Assembly: GCA_021018815.1 (NCBI GenBank)
Contig: JAITYX010000007.1
Coordinates: forward strand, 10,354,001-10,418,000
Reading direction: 5' to 3'
Length of the DNA: 64,000 bases
Source: Talinum fruticosum
Taxonomy: Eukaryota; Streptophyta; Magnoliopsida; Caryophyllales; Talinaceae
Below, in pieces: positions 40,134 through 52,729 of this stretch. The stretch's first letter is position 1, and each line of letters begins with the position of its first letter. Made by a program: the position numbers and the translations under genes. The notes below the pieces were generated by a model. The model ran no database searches. It was not told where the DNA came from and was given only the letters and a program-made list of their open reading frames with translations.

Positions 40134-40790
40134 GGACGTAAAAAGAATAGAATCATCAATATAGTAGATAAATTCATCAAAGAAGGTATCATATTTATCT
40201 GTATCAATATAAAAGACCAATTTATCAAAGAAAATATCATATTCACCAATACAAAGTATATCAAACCTTAAAAACTCAGATTCATCAATATAGAAGATAA
40301 ATTCTATCTTAAAAAGATTCATCAATACATCACGAATTCAACCTAAAAAATTAGACATAAAAAATATAGATTCATCAATATAGTAAACAAATTCATCAAA
40401 GAAAGTATCATATTTATCAAGTATCAATATAAAAGACAAATTCATCAAAGAAGCATCATATTCATCAACATATAATAGATCAAACTTTAAAAAACTCAAA
40501 TTTATCATTATAGAAGACAAATTTATCTTAAAAAGTTCATCAATACAACCCAAATTGGACCTAAAAATCAGACGTAAAAAGCATAGATTCATCAATATAG
40601 TAGACAAATTCATAAAAGAAAACATCATATTCATCAAGTATCAATATAAAAGATAAATTCATCAAAGATAAAGAATACATCATATTCATCAATACAAAAT
40701 AAATAAGACTTTAAAAAACTCAAATTCATCAATATAGAAGACAAATTTATCATAAAAAAGATTCATCAATATAGCCCAATTTGACCTAAA
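40134..40790. repeat. 218-bp tandem repeat, three copies
   Basis: Copies start near 40134, 40353 and 40570, each with GACGTAAAAAG or a close variant, then ATAGATTCATCAATATAGTA. Spacing is 219 and 217 bp. Each unit is itself built of degenerate ATTCATCAA words. The minus strand gives open frames rich in Asp, Phe, Tyr and Ile (such as YIDESIFF) that simply reflect the repeat and are not called as genes. Confidence 0.85.
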
Positions 40791-41706
40791 AGCATGTGCA
40801 TATTTTTTTACCTTTTAAAACTTTTAATAATATCAAAATAAACATTTAACATAGATCAATGATGAAAATTAAAATAAAAGAATAAACTAGAAGAAATTTT
40901 ATCAAGTCAAACTATATATATTCAATATCGATCGCAATTGAGAAGTGAGACAATAAATCAAGCTAAATTTTATCATAGATTTATCAATCGGAATCGAAGA
41001 AATGAAATAATTTAACGATTTAGAATCAAAATCGATGCACATATTGAAAGAAATATGGAAAGAGAGAAAGGGCAAGGGAGAGAGAGAGAACACCCAAGGA
41101 GACAGAAATAGAGAATGAGTAAGAGAGAGAAAACATGCGTCGAGAGAGAAATAGAGAGAGAATGGAGGAAGAATATGAGATAATTATGTGATATTTATAT
41201 TTAAATATAATTTTTTTATTTTTTAAACCACCTAACTAGTTGCTCTAACCACGAAATATATGCCCAAAGCAAGTATTTTGACATTGTTAAAGAGCTAATT
41301 TGATCCCAAAGACCCCCTTTTTTTTTTTTTATAAAAGCCATAGCAGCCTGGTAGTGGTAGGTAGCGAAAATTTTCATTGACTGGGAGATATTAGTAAGCA
41401 TAGCAACTTCTGAAATTGTATGAGAATTGTCAAGTTCTGGAGTATTATTTATTGAAACCTCAAAAGAAAATAAAAAACCAGAATATGCATTTCTGGGTTC
41501 AGATAGTTTAATATACTATGTATACGTGATCAATTCATGATGTTTCTGGCATCCCAAAAAATTATTAATAATGTGGACTAACCCACTCCAATTTTTTAAC
41601 ATTACTGGGAAGTTTCAGATTCAAACCTGCAAATTGGTCAACCTTTGTTCATTTTCTTCCCACTTCTTCTTTGTCTCACAGGCATTTCTGCGAACAGTTG
41701 GCAGGA

Positions 41707-41717
<11 letters not shown>

Positions 41718-41764
<47 letters not shown>
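41718..41764 (+). repeat. (GA)n microsatellite in the PMP22 5' leader
   Basis: A GA run of about 47 bp ends 14 bases before the PMP22 start codon. Confidence 0.97.
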
Positions 41765-41766
<2 letters not shown>

Positions 41767-41778
41767 CATTGATCAGCC

Positions 41779-44065
41779 ATGTCTGATATTGTAAGTGAAG
41801 CTTGGAAGAAATACCTGTTGCAGCTGCAACTTCACCCTCTTAGGACAAAGGTAACCCACTCTAGTTTAGCTGGTCAGAGTTTTGATTTGGGAAACTTGAT
41901 GCAATTTTTGATGTGAGTTTATTTCTGATTTGTGATTATGTATATCATTATGATCATTAAGGCCATTACTGCTGGAGTTCTAGCTGGGTGTAGTGACTTT
42001 GCTGCCCAGAAAATCTCTGGGATCAAAAGGCTTCAGTTCAGGAGATTGTTCCTCCTCATGGTAGTTCTGATCCATATTACTTCTCAAAATTCAATTTTTT
42101 GTTATCATAAGAATTCATTTGTAATAAACTTGAATTTTTTATTAAAAAACTTTTTTTTTATTAATCTGTTTTGCAGTTGTATGGTTTCTTCTATTCTGGG
42201 CCATTTGGGCACTTACTTCATAAAGTGATGGATAAAATTTTCAAAGGAAAAACAGGGAAGAAAACAGTGGGAAAGAAGGTGACAAATCCTTACTTAAAGT
42301 TTCCTTTGCTGGTACACTGAAACCCATTTTTTTCTTAATACTCCGTATTTTTCTTTTTGGCCTTTCTCAAGGTTTTGTTGGAACAAATGACAGCTAGTCC
42401 TTGGAACAACTTCTTCTTCATGCTGTATTATGGTCTTGTTGTTGACGGTACGTTTGCTTAGTCATTGAACGATCTTGTTCAGATTCAATACTGCGATTAT
42501 ATTGAATGCAGTCAGTTTTCTTGCCACTTCTCATCCTTAGGATTACCGTTTGGCTTTAGAAAGTCAACACCGAACGCCATTATGTAATGCTTTCTTTTGA
42601 TGGACCCTTTTTGATCATCCGAGTATGGTCCTTTGCTTAAGAGTTTTTTGTTTATGTTGTCTTCAAATTCCTGTACAATTCAAGATGATGATGTTGAATT
42701 CTCTTCAACCTCTATGTAAGCCACATAACATTGGCATGTAGTCACTCCAATGACATAATTTACCACAATTCCATGAAAAAGAAATTTACCATAGTTAAAG
42801 AGCCCTTGAATATGGTAAACTCATACGTGCAGATTGGCTTGGTAAATGTACAGACTATGCCAAACCCAAACCCATGTTGGGATGCTGAGTAATACGTAGA
42901 GGTCTAGATCCCCGGTGCAGCCAAATTCAAATCCATACCCGGGAATCCTGCTTAAGAAAGGTTGGGGGGGAGGTCTTTATTCTCAAATGCATCCATCTTC
43001 CTAAATCTCAAGTTATGAAAACCGCCAAAGTTTCTGCCAATGTTGATTATTGAGTGCCTAATATGGGCACTTGAAGTGAAATGAAACATTAGACTAACAT
43101 AGCATTCAAGTTTACCCTATACTTGTCCTTCTGGTTGGAAGATCGTGGGATCTCCTTCCATACCATCGATGTTTGATTTGTATATATTTGTCTTTCAAAC
43201 AAACTTGGGACATAAAGATAGGAGGGGTGTCTTCTTATTCAAACAAACTTGGTCAAAAGAAAGGGCAAAATATCATGTGTTGCTTCTGCTTGAGGCTTAC
43301 CCACTCTGTATCAATTTTAATGGAAACTTTCTTCTAACAGGAAGATCGTGGACAATGGTCAGGAGCAAGATCAGAAAAGACTACCCTTCTGTACAGTTAA
43401 CTTCTTGGAGGGTACACAATTCTCAACCCCCACCCCCTTTTCTCTTCTGAATATCCTAGCATCTTTCACAACAGACTATTCTTGCACTCAAGATTGCCGT
43501 TGAGGGATGTAGTGTTCAGATCTGCACAGAAATTATATAGGTATTGCTGATCTGACTTGTATATAATTTGCAGTTTTGGCCACTGGTCAACTGGGTGAAT
43601 TATCAATACATGCCTCTGCAGCTGCGCGTTCTGTTTCACAGCCTCATCGCATCTTGCTGGTTAGCATCTCCGTCCATTTTTTGGGTTCCCTTTTGTTGTT
43701 TTAGTCCTTTCAGATTGCCTATATTTTATGAATAATTTGCACCCTGTCACTTACTTCAGCAAATCGAGATTAGGTGCATTAATAATCTATCTGATCTTTG
43801 AGTGTCTTCTATTGAGTTTTAATAATGTTCGAGATTGTAATTTTTCCACATCTCAAACATAACCAAACAAAACCTGATATCCAGGCCCTTCATGAGTCAT
43901 CTACCTGTGTTCAATTATTTTCGCTCGGTTCATATTAGTCTGTTAACCAGCAAAGAAAGCTCTCCTCGCAGTAGTCGAGATTTGATGGAGTTCTACTCAT
44001 TTCTTGCTTGCAGGGCGATCTTCCTTAATCTCAAAGCGAGATCAAATGCCATCAAGAAGGCGTAG
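41779..44065 (+). CDS. PMP22: Peroxisomal membrane protein PMP22 (Mpv17/PMP22 family, 7 exons)
   Basis: Exons are 41779-41850, 41962-42060, 42177-42278, 42372-42447, 43341-43411, 43574-43659 and 44014-44065; 558 bases, 185 residues, and the frame is intact. The product is a small four-helix integral protein of the peroxisome membrane, proposed in this family to act in metabolite permeability; the substrate is not known. Family hallmarks are LQLHPLRTKAITAGVLAGCSD at the N-terminus, LLEQMTASPWNNFFFMLYYG, the WTMVRSKIRKDYP block and the signature FWPLVNWVNYQYMPLQLRVL followed by SLIASCWAIFLNLKAR. Length and exon content match plant PMP22, so I favour it over other Mpv17-family members. This is the only fully contained conserved gene here without a frame break. 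Confidence 0.92.
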
Positions 44066-47000
44066 AAGCACAAACACTGATCAGCCGTTATTACTTTCTT
44101 CTCATTTACCGGTTTTGTGGCGTTCTTCAAAAATCATTCAGACAATACAGCATATGCAGTTGGAAATTGAGGAATTATTGAATATTAGCATGGCCTTGTT
44201 TGAATAATTGGTCATTGATGGACGTTGTTTTGCACATTTGTACTTGTTGTTTATGTATGTTCATATGATTGCATAGTTGGACCACACGGGGACTTCAAGA
44301 CCAGCTTACTACGGCCTTAGGGGAGCGAAAACCCAGGTCAATATTGTAGCTGTTGACATGGATCCTATCATTTGTATGCTTTCTTTTTCATCCCGAAAAA
44401 TATTATAGGTCACAGTTTTAAAACAATACTGTATAATTCGTTGTTCACATATTTGCTTTTTTGGATGAAATTTCTAACAATGTCTATATATATTTCAATT
44501 TTTGAGTTGTTTTGATAACTAATTTGCCAAGATACATAGTGGCTTGCACACTAGTTCTTGAAAAATAAATCAAGATTTGCGAAGTAGTTATATTATGTAC
44601 TAGAGTGCATAAAATGGTGCTCCATGGTAGTGACCTAATGCAAATGGGCCAAATTTAAGCTCAACCTCCCCCTTTCATTCTCATGGAATGAAATGTGTGC
44701 TTATATATAAAAAAAAAAGGATAAATAATTTTATATGTGAGTGACAGTTAATTCATGACAATGATATGTGTTTATATAAGAAGGATAAATAATTTTATAT
44801 GTGAGTGATAGTTAATTCAATTAATAAAATCTAGAGAGTCATTATCAAAAAATTTAAGTTCAAATTCCGTCCATATTAAATTTTGTTGCAAATTCTTACA
44901 TCCATTTGAGAGCTCTATATTTTCGGATGACACATTATTATATTATCTCCACAAAATTCCCCTATTTTTTCTTACGTCTAATCATTTATTAACATATATA
45001 CTTGAAACATATACTCACATATGTATAATTGACGTTTTAAATTTTGTTCCTTATTTACATTTAAAAAAAATGATGTTAATCTCGTGCTTAATCTAGTCTT
45101 CTCAAGTCTTTGTGTGTTATGGGGTGAGATAGGAATATATATGAAATTTAAAAACCAGTAGAAGGGTGAATTCATGGCACTTCTATTAGACACACACATG
45201 GATGCCACTTCAATAATTTTCCATATCCTTAATTTTTATATGAAATGGTCATACACACACAGCGGTCATGTCTGTGACATCGACTTCTTTAATTGTAAAA
45301 TGTTTGTATATGACCATTTTTATTTTTTTCTTCATGCACCAATTTTTTTTTATTTTTAATTTGAGACAATGACATTTAAAGTTCAGCTGCTCTTATATCA
45401 GTATGATATTCATCTAACAACAAGAGCATCCGTAATGAATGAGTTAATTTTTGACTCCTAAGACGAGATCTATAGTGACACATTTTGTAAGGGTCGATTT
45501 CAATAGATAAAAACACCTAGCAGTGAGCTCCACTGCCGAGAGGCGCCCCACTATGGCCCCTCCACGTCAGCCTTCCTTGGTCCATATTATCTCAACCGCA
45601 AATGAGTTTCATTTTTAAAGAATACGAAGAGATTCAAATATAGGTAAGTTTATTTTGAACATTCAAATGAAAACGACAATTTTGAACCTTTTTTTTTGTT
45701 TAATGATTATCGCGTTTCACTGAAAAGGGAATGCATAAATAAATATAATTATAGATTAGGTAATATAAAAAAAATAAAAAGATAAAGGTTTATAAAAAAA
45801 CAAACTTAAATAGGTGAAGGGTGTATATATGGAGTGTTTCATTTTGAAAATATCATGCCTCCTCAAACAAGGGCCATGGTTGTTTATTGAATGTTTTCTT
45901 TTGATAAACCAACTTCATCAATTTGTGGTATTCTTTTAAATGCAAAAAATTGTTAATACCTTTCATGAATTTTGTATTTAAGTGAAATGATCAAACAAAA
46001 ATGCATTAGTTTTGATCACTAGCATAGCTTAGATTATGAAATCCTCCATCACAACAACTATAGAGGCTTCAAAAGAGAGATCCATGGCTAGAGATCATCA
46101 AGATTGCAAAACAAAACAAAAAGATTATGTGGTCACTTAATTACATTAGCTTGCCACTCAAACTATCTGTACGGTAAATCTACAAATGCCCTATTCTATT
46201 TAGTTATAAAGAGTCGTAAATTTTGTTGTGAGGAACAAATCCATCCAAGAAAGTTAACGAAGATATTTAAAAACCGTTGGACTGTGTTAAAGAACACAAC
46301 CTTTGTAAGTTTCTTGGATAAAATCGTCTCACTAAAAAAATTAACAGTCACACGAATCACCTGAAATGATCTGACATCGAAATGTTAGAACATTATGTAT
46401 GATAATTTGTTATTAGCCGCTTGAAATTAACTTATTCCAAGCTTAAGTTATTGATTGATTTTAATTGAAGAAAAAGTAATTAAAATTATGTCACTTCTGA
46501 TCATACTAATATCCTATCACCATAATTCATAAATCACATGCATTGTGTTAATTATTGGCAAATCCCCCATCTAATCACACTTAATTAACTCGCTCTAACA
46601 TCGAATTTCCCTTTTAAATATGTAATCATATATAAATATACCCACATGCATGACTCGTCGCTCTGCATTTTCCTTTGTTTTAGAATTATTATTCTATCAA
46701 ATATTAATGTTATGTACACATAAACAAAATACATAATCCAAATAAAAATTTAAACCCGAAACTGAAAATGTAGGAATTCCACCATGGGAAAAATAACAAG
46801 ATTCATCAATTTCCATTTCGTACCCATCAAAACAACAACATAATCCCTCCCTTTTACAGCGCCGTCGTGAACTTTCCACGCCCCTGTTTCTCTCTCCTCC
46901 ATTGTCCAAACACAGATAGCGGGGACTATCAATGGAGCAGTCTGTACAAAATGGGAGAAAGCTTTCACTCACCTGGGCAACGCCGAGAGGACCGAATTCA

Positions 47001-47139
47001 ATTCTGCATTTGAGCAACTCATTACTTTCTCTCTCCTCCACCGGGTTTTCCTCCATCAGTGCACGTGGAAGGAAGGGGCGTTCCACCAATGAGGACCGCC
47101 AAGTAGACCCGAAAATTCCGCATCGGGGTTCGGGTCACG
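44066..47139. other. Intergenic DNA with short duplications
   Basis: Beyond the PMP22 3' flank are a 64-bp direct duplication and a SINE-like relic (listed separately). A block at 45420-45590 contains an AAGAGCATCCGTAATGA motif common at the ends of plant MITEs. A 130-codon minus-strand open frame at 46697-47089 directly downstream of the next gene has no family signal and is probably its 3' untranslated region. Confidence 0.4.
44697..44824. repeat. 64-bp imperfect direct duplication
   Basis: Two neighbouring copies share AGGATAAATAATTTTATATG and GTGAGTGACAGTTAATTCA or GTGAGTGATAGTTAATTCA, beginning near 44718 and 44782. Confidence 0.85.
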
Positions 47140-47573
47140 TCACATCTGGATCCACTGAGAGAGTTGGGTAGGGTTTACTACCCCGGGTATGTGGGCCCCA
47201 TCCCCTTGAGTAGTTGCGCCACTTCGACATAACTCTGGTTCGGCTCCAGCTTCGGCCGCTTCGGCTGGGGACAGGCCTGGCTCGGCTTCCGCTTTGCCTC
47301 GGCCGCGGCTAAAGGGATCGCTTCGGCTCGGGCCGGATCGAATTTCTGCCCGAAAAGCGTTCCCCGGGTTAAGAATTCATGTGCCATGTACCCGGCTAAA
47401 ATCCGGTTCGGTTGGGGCGGGCATTGAACCGCTGGTTCGCTTGGGCGGGAAGTCGACGACGTCGTATTATGATTTGTCGATGACGGTGGCTTGAGCTGAT
47501 GTATTTTTCCGAAACTGCCCTTGCTATTGTAGAGAGGCGAGTCTTCTCTATCTTTGCGACCTGTGTGGATCAT
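47140..47573 (-). CDS. Small conserved plant protein, tentatively EDA6-like
   Basis: Single-exon coding region; the start ATG at 47573 gives MIHTGRKDREDSPLYNSKG and a 144-residue product. The core NRILAGYMAHEFLTRGTLFG followed by QKFDPARAEAIPL and the tail NPTQLSQWIQM are familiar from small plant-specific proteins. Databases often name these 'embryo sac development arrest 6', but the name is from memory and the biochemical role is unknown. The frame breaks at the C4 run 47202-47205 (G4 in the gene, five expected). With one base restored it reads LLKGDGAHIPGVVNPTQL to the stop, otherwise it stops early after YPG. The protein is basic, disordered and rich in Pro and Ser between residues 30 and 55. 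No signal peptide is seen. Confidence 0.75.
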
Positions 47574-48072
47574 CCTGACCGTCCGTTCTATTTCCACGTC
47601 ACCTCTCTAGATCTCTCCTCTCTCTCTCTATCTCTCTTTTTTGTTTTTTGAGGGCAAAGAGGAATGAGGAATTATCTTCTCATTTTATTTGGGGGAAAGA
47701 CGTAAATAAAAAGGAAAAGGGAAAAAGAGGAGGGGGGCCCCACAAAAACCGAAACCATTTCTTTCAAGAATAGGCTAAAATGGTAAAAAAAAACAAAAAC
47801 TAAATATTACAGAGAAAAGGGCAGTTATTAAAAAAAAAAAAAGAAAAATGGCAGAGGCCAGACTTAATACCAAAAATTAGAAATGAAATTTTAATATCCG
47901 GAGGGAGAGAGAAGGGTTTGATGAAATTAGATCGATGAGGTGGCGGACGGTGGCTAGAATCGGATCTATCTGTACGGACAACAAAGTTACAGGTGGCTGC
48001 CGCCGGTACGGCGGTTACCGGCGACGGATGGCCGGGGAAAGAGAAGCAAACGAGGGCGAGACTGAGGGAGGG

Positions 48073-48077
<5 letters not shown>

Positions 48078-48109
<32 letters not shown>
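48078..48109 (-). repeat. (CT)n run in the likely 5' leader of the small plant gene
   Basis: GA on the given strand, CT in the direction of the minus-strand gene, about 65 bases downstream of a TATA box at 48176-48183. Confidence 0.85.
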
Positions 48110-48122
<13 letters not shown>

Positions 48123-48175
48123 CGAAATATGAGAGAGAGGAAGAGAATGTGAGCAGGAGAGCAGGGTGGGGGATT

Positions 48176-48183
48176 TATATAAA
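48176..48183 (-). promoter_or_regulatory. TATA box for the small plant gene
   Basis: The minus strand reads TATATAAA followed by a pyrimidine-rich leader with CT and GTCT runs. The start codon lies about 600 bases further on, so a leader intron is likely but its borders were not determined. Confidence 0.5.
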
Positions 48184-48726
48184 GAAGAGAAGTTAAATGC
48201 CCCTGTAAGTTGAGACAATAGCGAGAATGCCACCGTCATTGAAGGGGGTGTGGAGATGGAAAGGACGAAAGAGGGCCTGTGATAATGTGATTGCAATCGT
48301 GTCTTGTGCTCATTTTAAGAGGTGTAGGGGACGCAGGCAATGGGAATGGGCGTGGCCCAAGAAGGGTATGGGTGGTCCAACATGAAAATGACCGGTTTGG
48401 TTAAAACAAACAATTCACATCTCAACCCAAACCCCCCGATTATCACGTCATTTCTTTTCTAAAACCTAACCATTAGAGCAGTAATACAAGCAGGGACGAA
48501 TTTACAAAATTTATCTAATATATTTTATTTTTATTTTTTATAAATTTGTAAGTATTAGGTAAGTTTTATGTGTGTTTATTTTAATAATTTTTATAAATTT
48601 TTCACATTAAAAAATAATCAATAATTATGGAAGACATTAGGTTGCATTACAATATAAACCTGTCCCGGAATGTAAGGACGTGTAAAAACTTATGATACAT
48701 ATTTTCAAGAGTTAGATGTGTACGCT

Positions 48727-48920
48727 TTAACATGTGGGAACTTATAGTTCAATTGATAGTGAGGTTACTTCTCATAAAAGAGGTCTTGAGATCAATTCTC
48801 ATGACCACCTAAATCCTTCGTGTGGGATGGTGTTTGTGCAGCAAATTGGAACTTTGGGTTTAAGTTCTCCTCAGGGTTACCACCCATGCTAGATACTCTA
48901 ATATAAGGGTTTAATAAAAG
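48727..48920 (+). mobile_element. tRNA-derived SINE-like relic
   Basis: A box A-like TAGTTCAATTGATAGTGAGG is followed about 30 bases later by a box B-like GGTCTTGAGATCAATTCTC, the spacing expected for a tRNA-derived SINE head. A non-tRNA body follows. The 3' end is uncertain. Confidence 0.6.
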
Positions 48921-49299
48921 TGACCCACATTTACCCTTAAAAAAATTACACAAATCACGTGACCCGACTCAATCTCAAAAGTACTTTTTTAATTTTTTAT
49001 GTAGATTTAAAATACTATCTTTGTTCCTCCCCTCTTCTCTTCTCTCCCTTCCTCCTCTCTACATTATTCTTTTCACTTTTTAAATTGTTGGAATACTATT
49101 GGCCTAATTACATCCAATCGTAAGTCCCTTTTACTTCAATTTCTTCAATTGGATCAAGATCTAAATGTATTATTATTTTATTTTCAATAAATTATATATC
49201 CTTTTACAAGAGTTTGGGTCTCACAAGCGTTTTCTCTCTCTTGTGAGAGTTAACATCTTCTTTTGTGAGAGTTATGGTTTCCTTCCTACCTATGATGTG

Positions 49300-49742
49300 A
49301 GAGTCTTATTTTTCGCCTTTATGCGAGTTATTTCTCTTGCCAATATATGCAAATTTTATTACGATTGTTGATTCAATTGGATGGTATATTTTTGATATTT
49401 TTATTAATTCGGTTTCATTGATTTTGATTGAAAATTATTCAACAATGAAATTTCATATGAATCAATCAAAGTGATATTTATTTCAAGTTGAATCTATTAT
49501 ATCACACAGAGATATATATTGTGGAGTTATACAAGTAACTCATCGATATTTGAGAAAGACATATTGAACTCGAATAACGTGATTTGTGGCCAAATTGATA
49601 TTACAAGTATAGAGTCGAACGAAGTATATTTACCATTAAGTTTGTTAAAATAGAGATCTGTTTTGATGTTTTAAATTTGTTCTTATTAGAAAATTATCTT
49701 TATAAATGTCGTAAGACTTTTTTATTAATGAAATTTCTCTCT
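49300..49742. repeat. Dispersed repeat, copy 2 (partner at 12592-13018)
   Basis: Same order of conserved blocks as the copy at 12592-13018, in the same orientation, with an extra short insertion (GTGATTTGTGGCCAAATTGA) relative to it. Confidence 0.7.
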
Positions 49743-51615
49743 ATAAACAAAATACTATGTGTTCAAACTAATTTCACAGTATTTGCTAAAAAATAAATAT
49801 TTCTCAATTAACACATTTTAATTAATATTTTTGTGAGTCAAACAAAGTGATTGAATAATATTAGATACATAAAATGACATGAGAGCAAATTGTCAAACCA
49901 AAGCCAAAAGTCAACGCTCAAAAGATCAAGGTAAACTAAACTCATTAGTTTCATTTCGTTTATGTTGTGGTCAAACTTTTGAATATTTGCCAATGTACCA
50001 ATTGCACAACAGAGGGTAACAAATTGATGACAATGACGTGGGTTTAAGCATTTCACATATATAACAAATAGTTATTCAATTTATTCATTGAAAAATTAGA
50101 GTAAAAATTATTACCAAAATTAAATTATAACATTTTTTCCTGCAAAGAATATATAATCATTTATTAAAAGGTTAAATATATTGTAAATTCTTAAATGCTC
50201 TTGGAAGCATATACTCTTAGATGACACATTATTATTTTAGGCTCATAAAATCTCTATTTTTTCATTCGTCCAACCATTTGTTGACATATAAAATATTTTG
50301 TAAATATACAAGCAGTTCTTAGTTTTAAAACGGTATTATTTCTTATTTTCTATTTAAAAGTAGGACATTTATTTGTTTTTATCAATCATAATCCAGATTA
50401 TCTACTTATCATCCACGATAAGTTTATCCAATTTTATTTATATTTGTTCATAAATGTATCAATAAATTATAGAGAAGAAAAAATAAAATATAAAGACTGA
50501 CATAAATAATACTCTGACTGGTTAGAGAAAAGGTTTTTGTGACTTGCCATTTTCTTTCACTCTTCTGTCCCCATGATTGAGAATGCCTTCTTTGTCTTTG
50601 TCTCTCTCTTAACAAAGTTTAGGCCTAAAGAGGCTAATCATATATCCACCCATCTTCACCTCAACACTTTAATTGTGTTTTTTGCTAAAAGTTGCATGAT
50701 TGGTAATTTATCATATATTTACGTGCTATTTTGTGATTTGTGGATATATACATATTTTATCGTTCAGATAACTTTCAAATCGTCTTCAATATGTGAAAAT
50801 TTATTCTTAATTGTAAAAATTTCAGAGTAATTTTATGTTATTTGTATTAGTTGATGAATAATTCATCGATGAAATTTTATGTGGTTTATTATGGCATATA
50901 TTAACGTGTTCTGTTAGGTCAATGTTTGACCATCTCTCTTCATTTGCATATTCTTCTTTCATATGGATATTCTGTATGATTTTCATTTGAAATAATGAAT
51001 GTTGACATATTATCTTTCCAAAAGTAAATTGATAACAATTAGCGACTTTGTAAAAATAGAAATGTGCAATTCTCCGCGAACAACAAGCTATTGACATAAC
51101 GCGACTTTTTATGTTAAGAGCTTTATCTTCCAAGAATATTGAATGTCGCTTGAATGGGCAATATTAGTAAGACATTTTACTCTTAAAAAACTGAGGTAAT
51201 TGATAATACCAATCTTCTCGACTAAATGTTTAATATATGTATAGTTGTCCAACATTATAAATAAATGGGACGGGCAGAGTATTTCTCGACATTATTACAT
51301 AATTGCCCTTATCAACAATTAACTTACAATTTTTTTTTTTTTTTTTTTTGGGGAAGGCACTACACATACTACAATCCCATGTAAGCTCCAAATTGTATTA
51401 GTGGGAGGAGCTTGAATATTGAATGGGTCAAATTGCTCAGGATTTGAAAATCCATAAAAGTGGGTTGGGTTTAACCAGCCCAAACAAACGCTAGTCGAAG
51501 AAGATTAGCTGATAACGTGGGCCAACCATGGCCCATTATATAAAGTTGGACTTTTTATTTAAATAAACTAGACGGTATTTAAAACTTGGATCACACCATG
51601 TCATTATTGTTCTCA

Positions 51616-52716
51616 GGCGACATCTAGGTCAAATTAAAGGGTCCCCCATGATTTTGAGAATTTTTTTATTAATATTTATTTTTAAAAAAATTAATTTAAA
51701 AATAATAATATTTATCAAATTAGATTTTGAAATTTTTTGTGATATTTATTCTAAAAAAATTTAAATATTTAACAAATTAGGAAGGAAGAAAAAAGATATG
51801 GTATAAGATATTGTGTAATATATATAATCATAAAATTGTTAATTTTTTAATCTTACCCTTTATCTCTCAAACTTAACATTACTCTTTCTCTCTACCCTTT
51901 AATTTAAAATAGTGTAAATTTTATTTTCAATTAACAATTTCCAAAAGAAGATAATTTTTTCGAGGTTCCAATCGAAACTATAGGTATGTTTAGCACTAAT
52001 ATTATAACTATGATTTATTATTGTTTATTTTTTTATTATTATTATTTTAATGATAATTTTATAGTTTATTATTATTATTATTGTTATTGTTTATTTATTT
52101 AATTAAATTATTTAATTATTATATTGAGTGACTAGTTTATTAAAAAAGGGATTCGAATAACTAGATCATTAAAAAAATAACTATAATTTATTATTATTAT
52201 TTATTTATTTACTTAATTGAATTAGTTAATTACTATATTGAATAATTATAACAATAGGGTTGTGTCAACTAATTTAATAACATAGTCTAAAGAAGTATAT
52301 TTTCTTATGTAGTTCAACCAAGCATGTCAAAGAGAACAATTGACTCATTTTTTAAAAAACAAATGAAAGATAATATCCGCGAGAATACCGCGTAAACTAA
52401 TAAAAACCATGCTTCATAGCAAGATGGAAGATGAATTTTTCAAAAATTATATGCTTGTCTACATCGACAAGGAGATTGCTAAAACATTCGAGGTCAATAT
52501 GATAATTGACGATTTTGACAAGATTAAAGAGAGATGGGCACAATTTAAATGATTTTATATCTATTTATTATATAAATTTTCTTCATAATACTCTGTACAA
52601 ATTAATTGTAACTAATATTTGATATATGATAATAGTTTATTTTATAACTTATATAAGTAATATTCTCTAACTCACTACCCGACCCTCAATAAAATTTTCC
52701 TGGTCCGCCCCTAAAA
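51616..52716 (+). mobile_element. Non-autonomous hAT element of the TTF/zinc-finger MYM1-like type
   Basis: The right end reads TGGTCCGCCCCT and the left end CAGGCGACATCTAGG, a weak inverted pair resembling the CAGGGGCGGACC ends of this plant hAT group. Inside are both ends of the transposase reading frame with the middle deleted. The right boundary is clearer than the left. Confidence 0.55.
52324..52552 (+). pseudogene. Remnant of hAT transposase (start and hAT dimerisation end)
   Basis: From 52324 the frame reads MSKRTIDSFFKKQMKDNIRE and stops, the typical start of plant TTF-type zinc-finger/hAT proteins. From 52409 to 52552 it reads MEDEFFKNYMLVYIDKEIAK and ends IIDDFDKIKERWAQFK, the typical end of the hAT C-terminal dimerisation region. 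The several hundred codons between them, including the catalytic part, are missing, so it cannot be active. Confidence 0.7.
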
Positions 52717-52729
52717 AGTTTATATTTTC

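Larger units (their letters stand above)
48310..51610. other. Intergenic repeat DNA, no gene seen
   Basis: Contains a SINE-like relic, the second copy of a dispersed repeat, and at 50190-50300 a sequence similar to 44880-45000 and 52725-52830 (shared GATGACACATTATTAT-like and CTATTTTTTC-like words). Open frames such as 50573-50830 have no family signal. Confidence 0.4.

Noticed and set aside
40113..40637. Minus-strand open frames with YIDES-like repeats
   Set aside because: They follow the 218-bp tandem DNA repeat, are interrupted at each unit and lack conserved codon structure.
46697..47089. 130-codon minus-strand frame
   Set aside because: Directly downstream of the small plant gene on the same strand and without family signal; most likely its 3' untranslated region.
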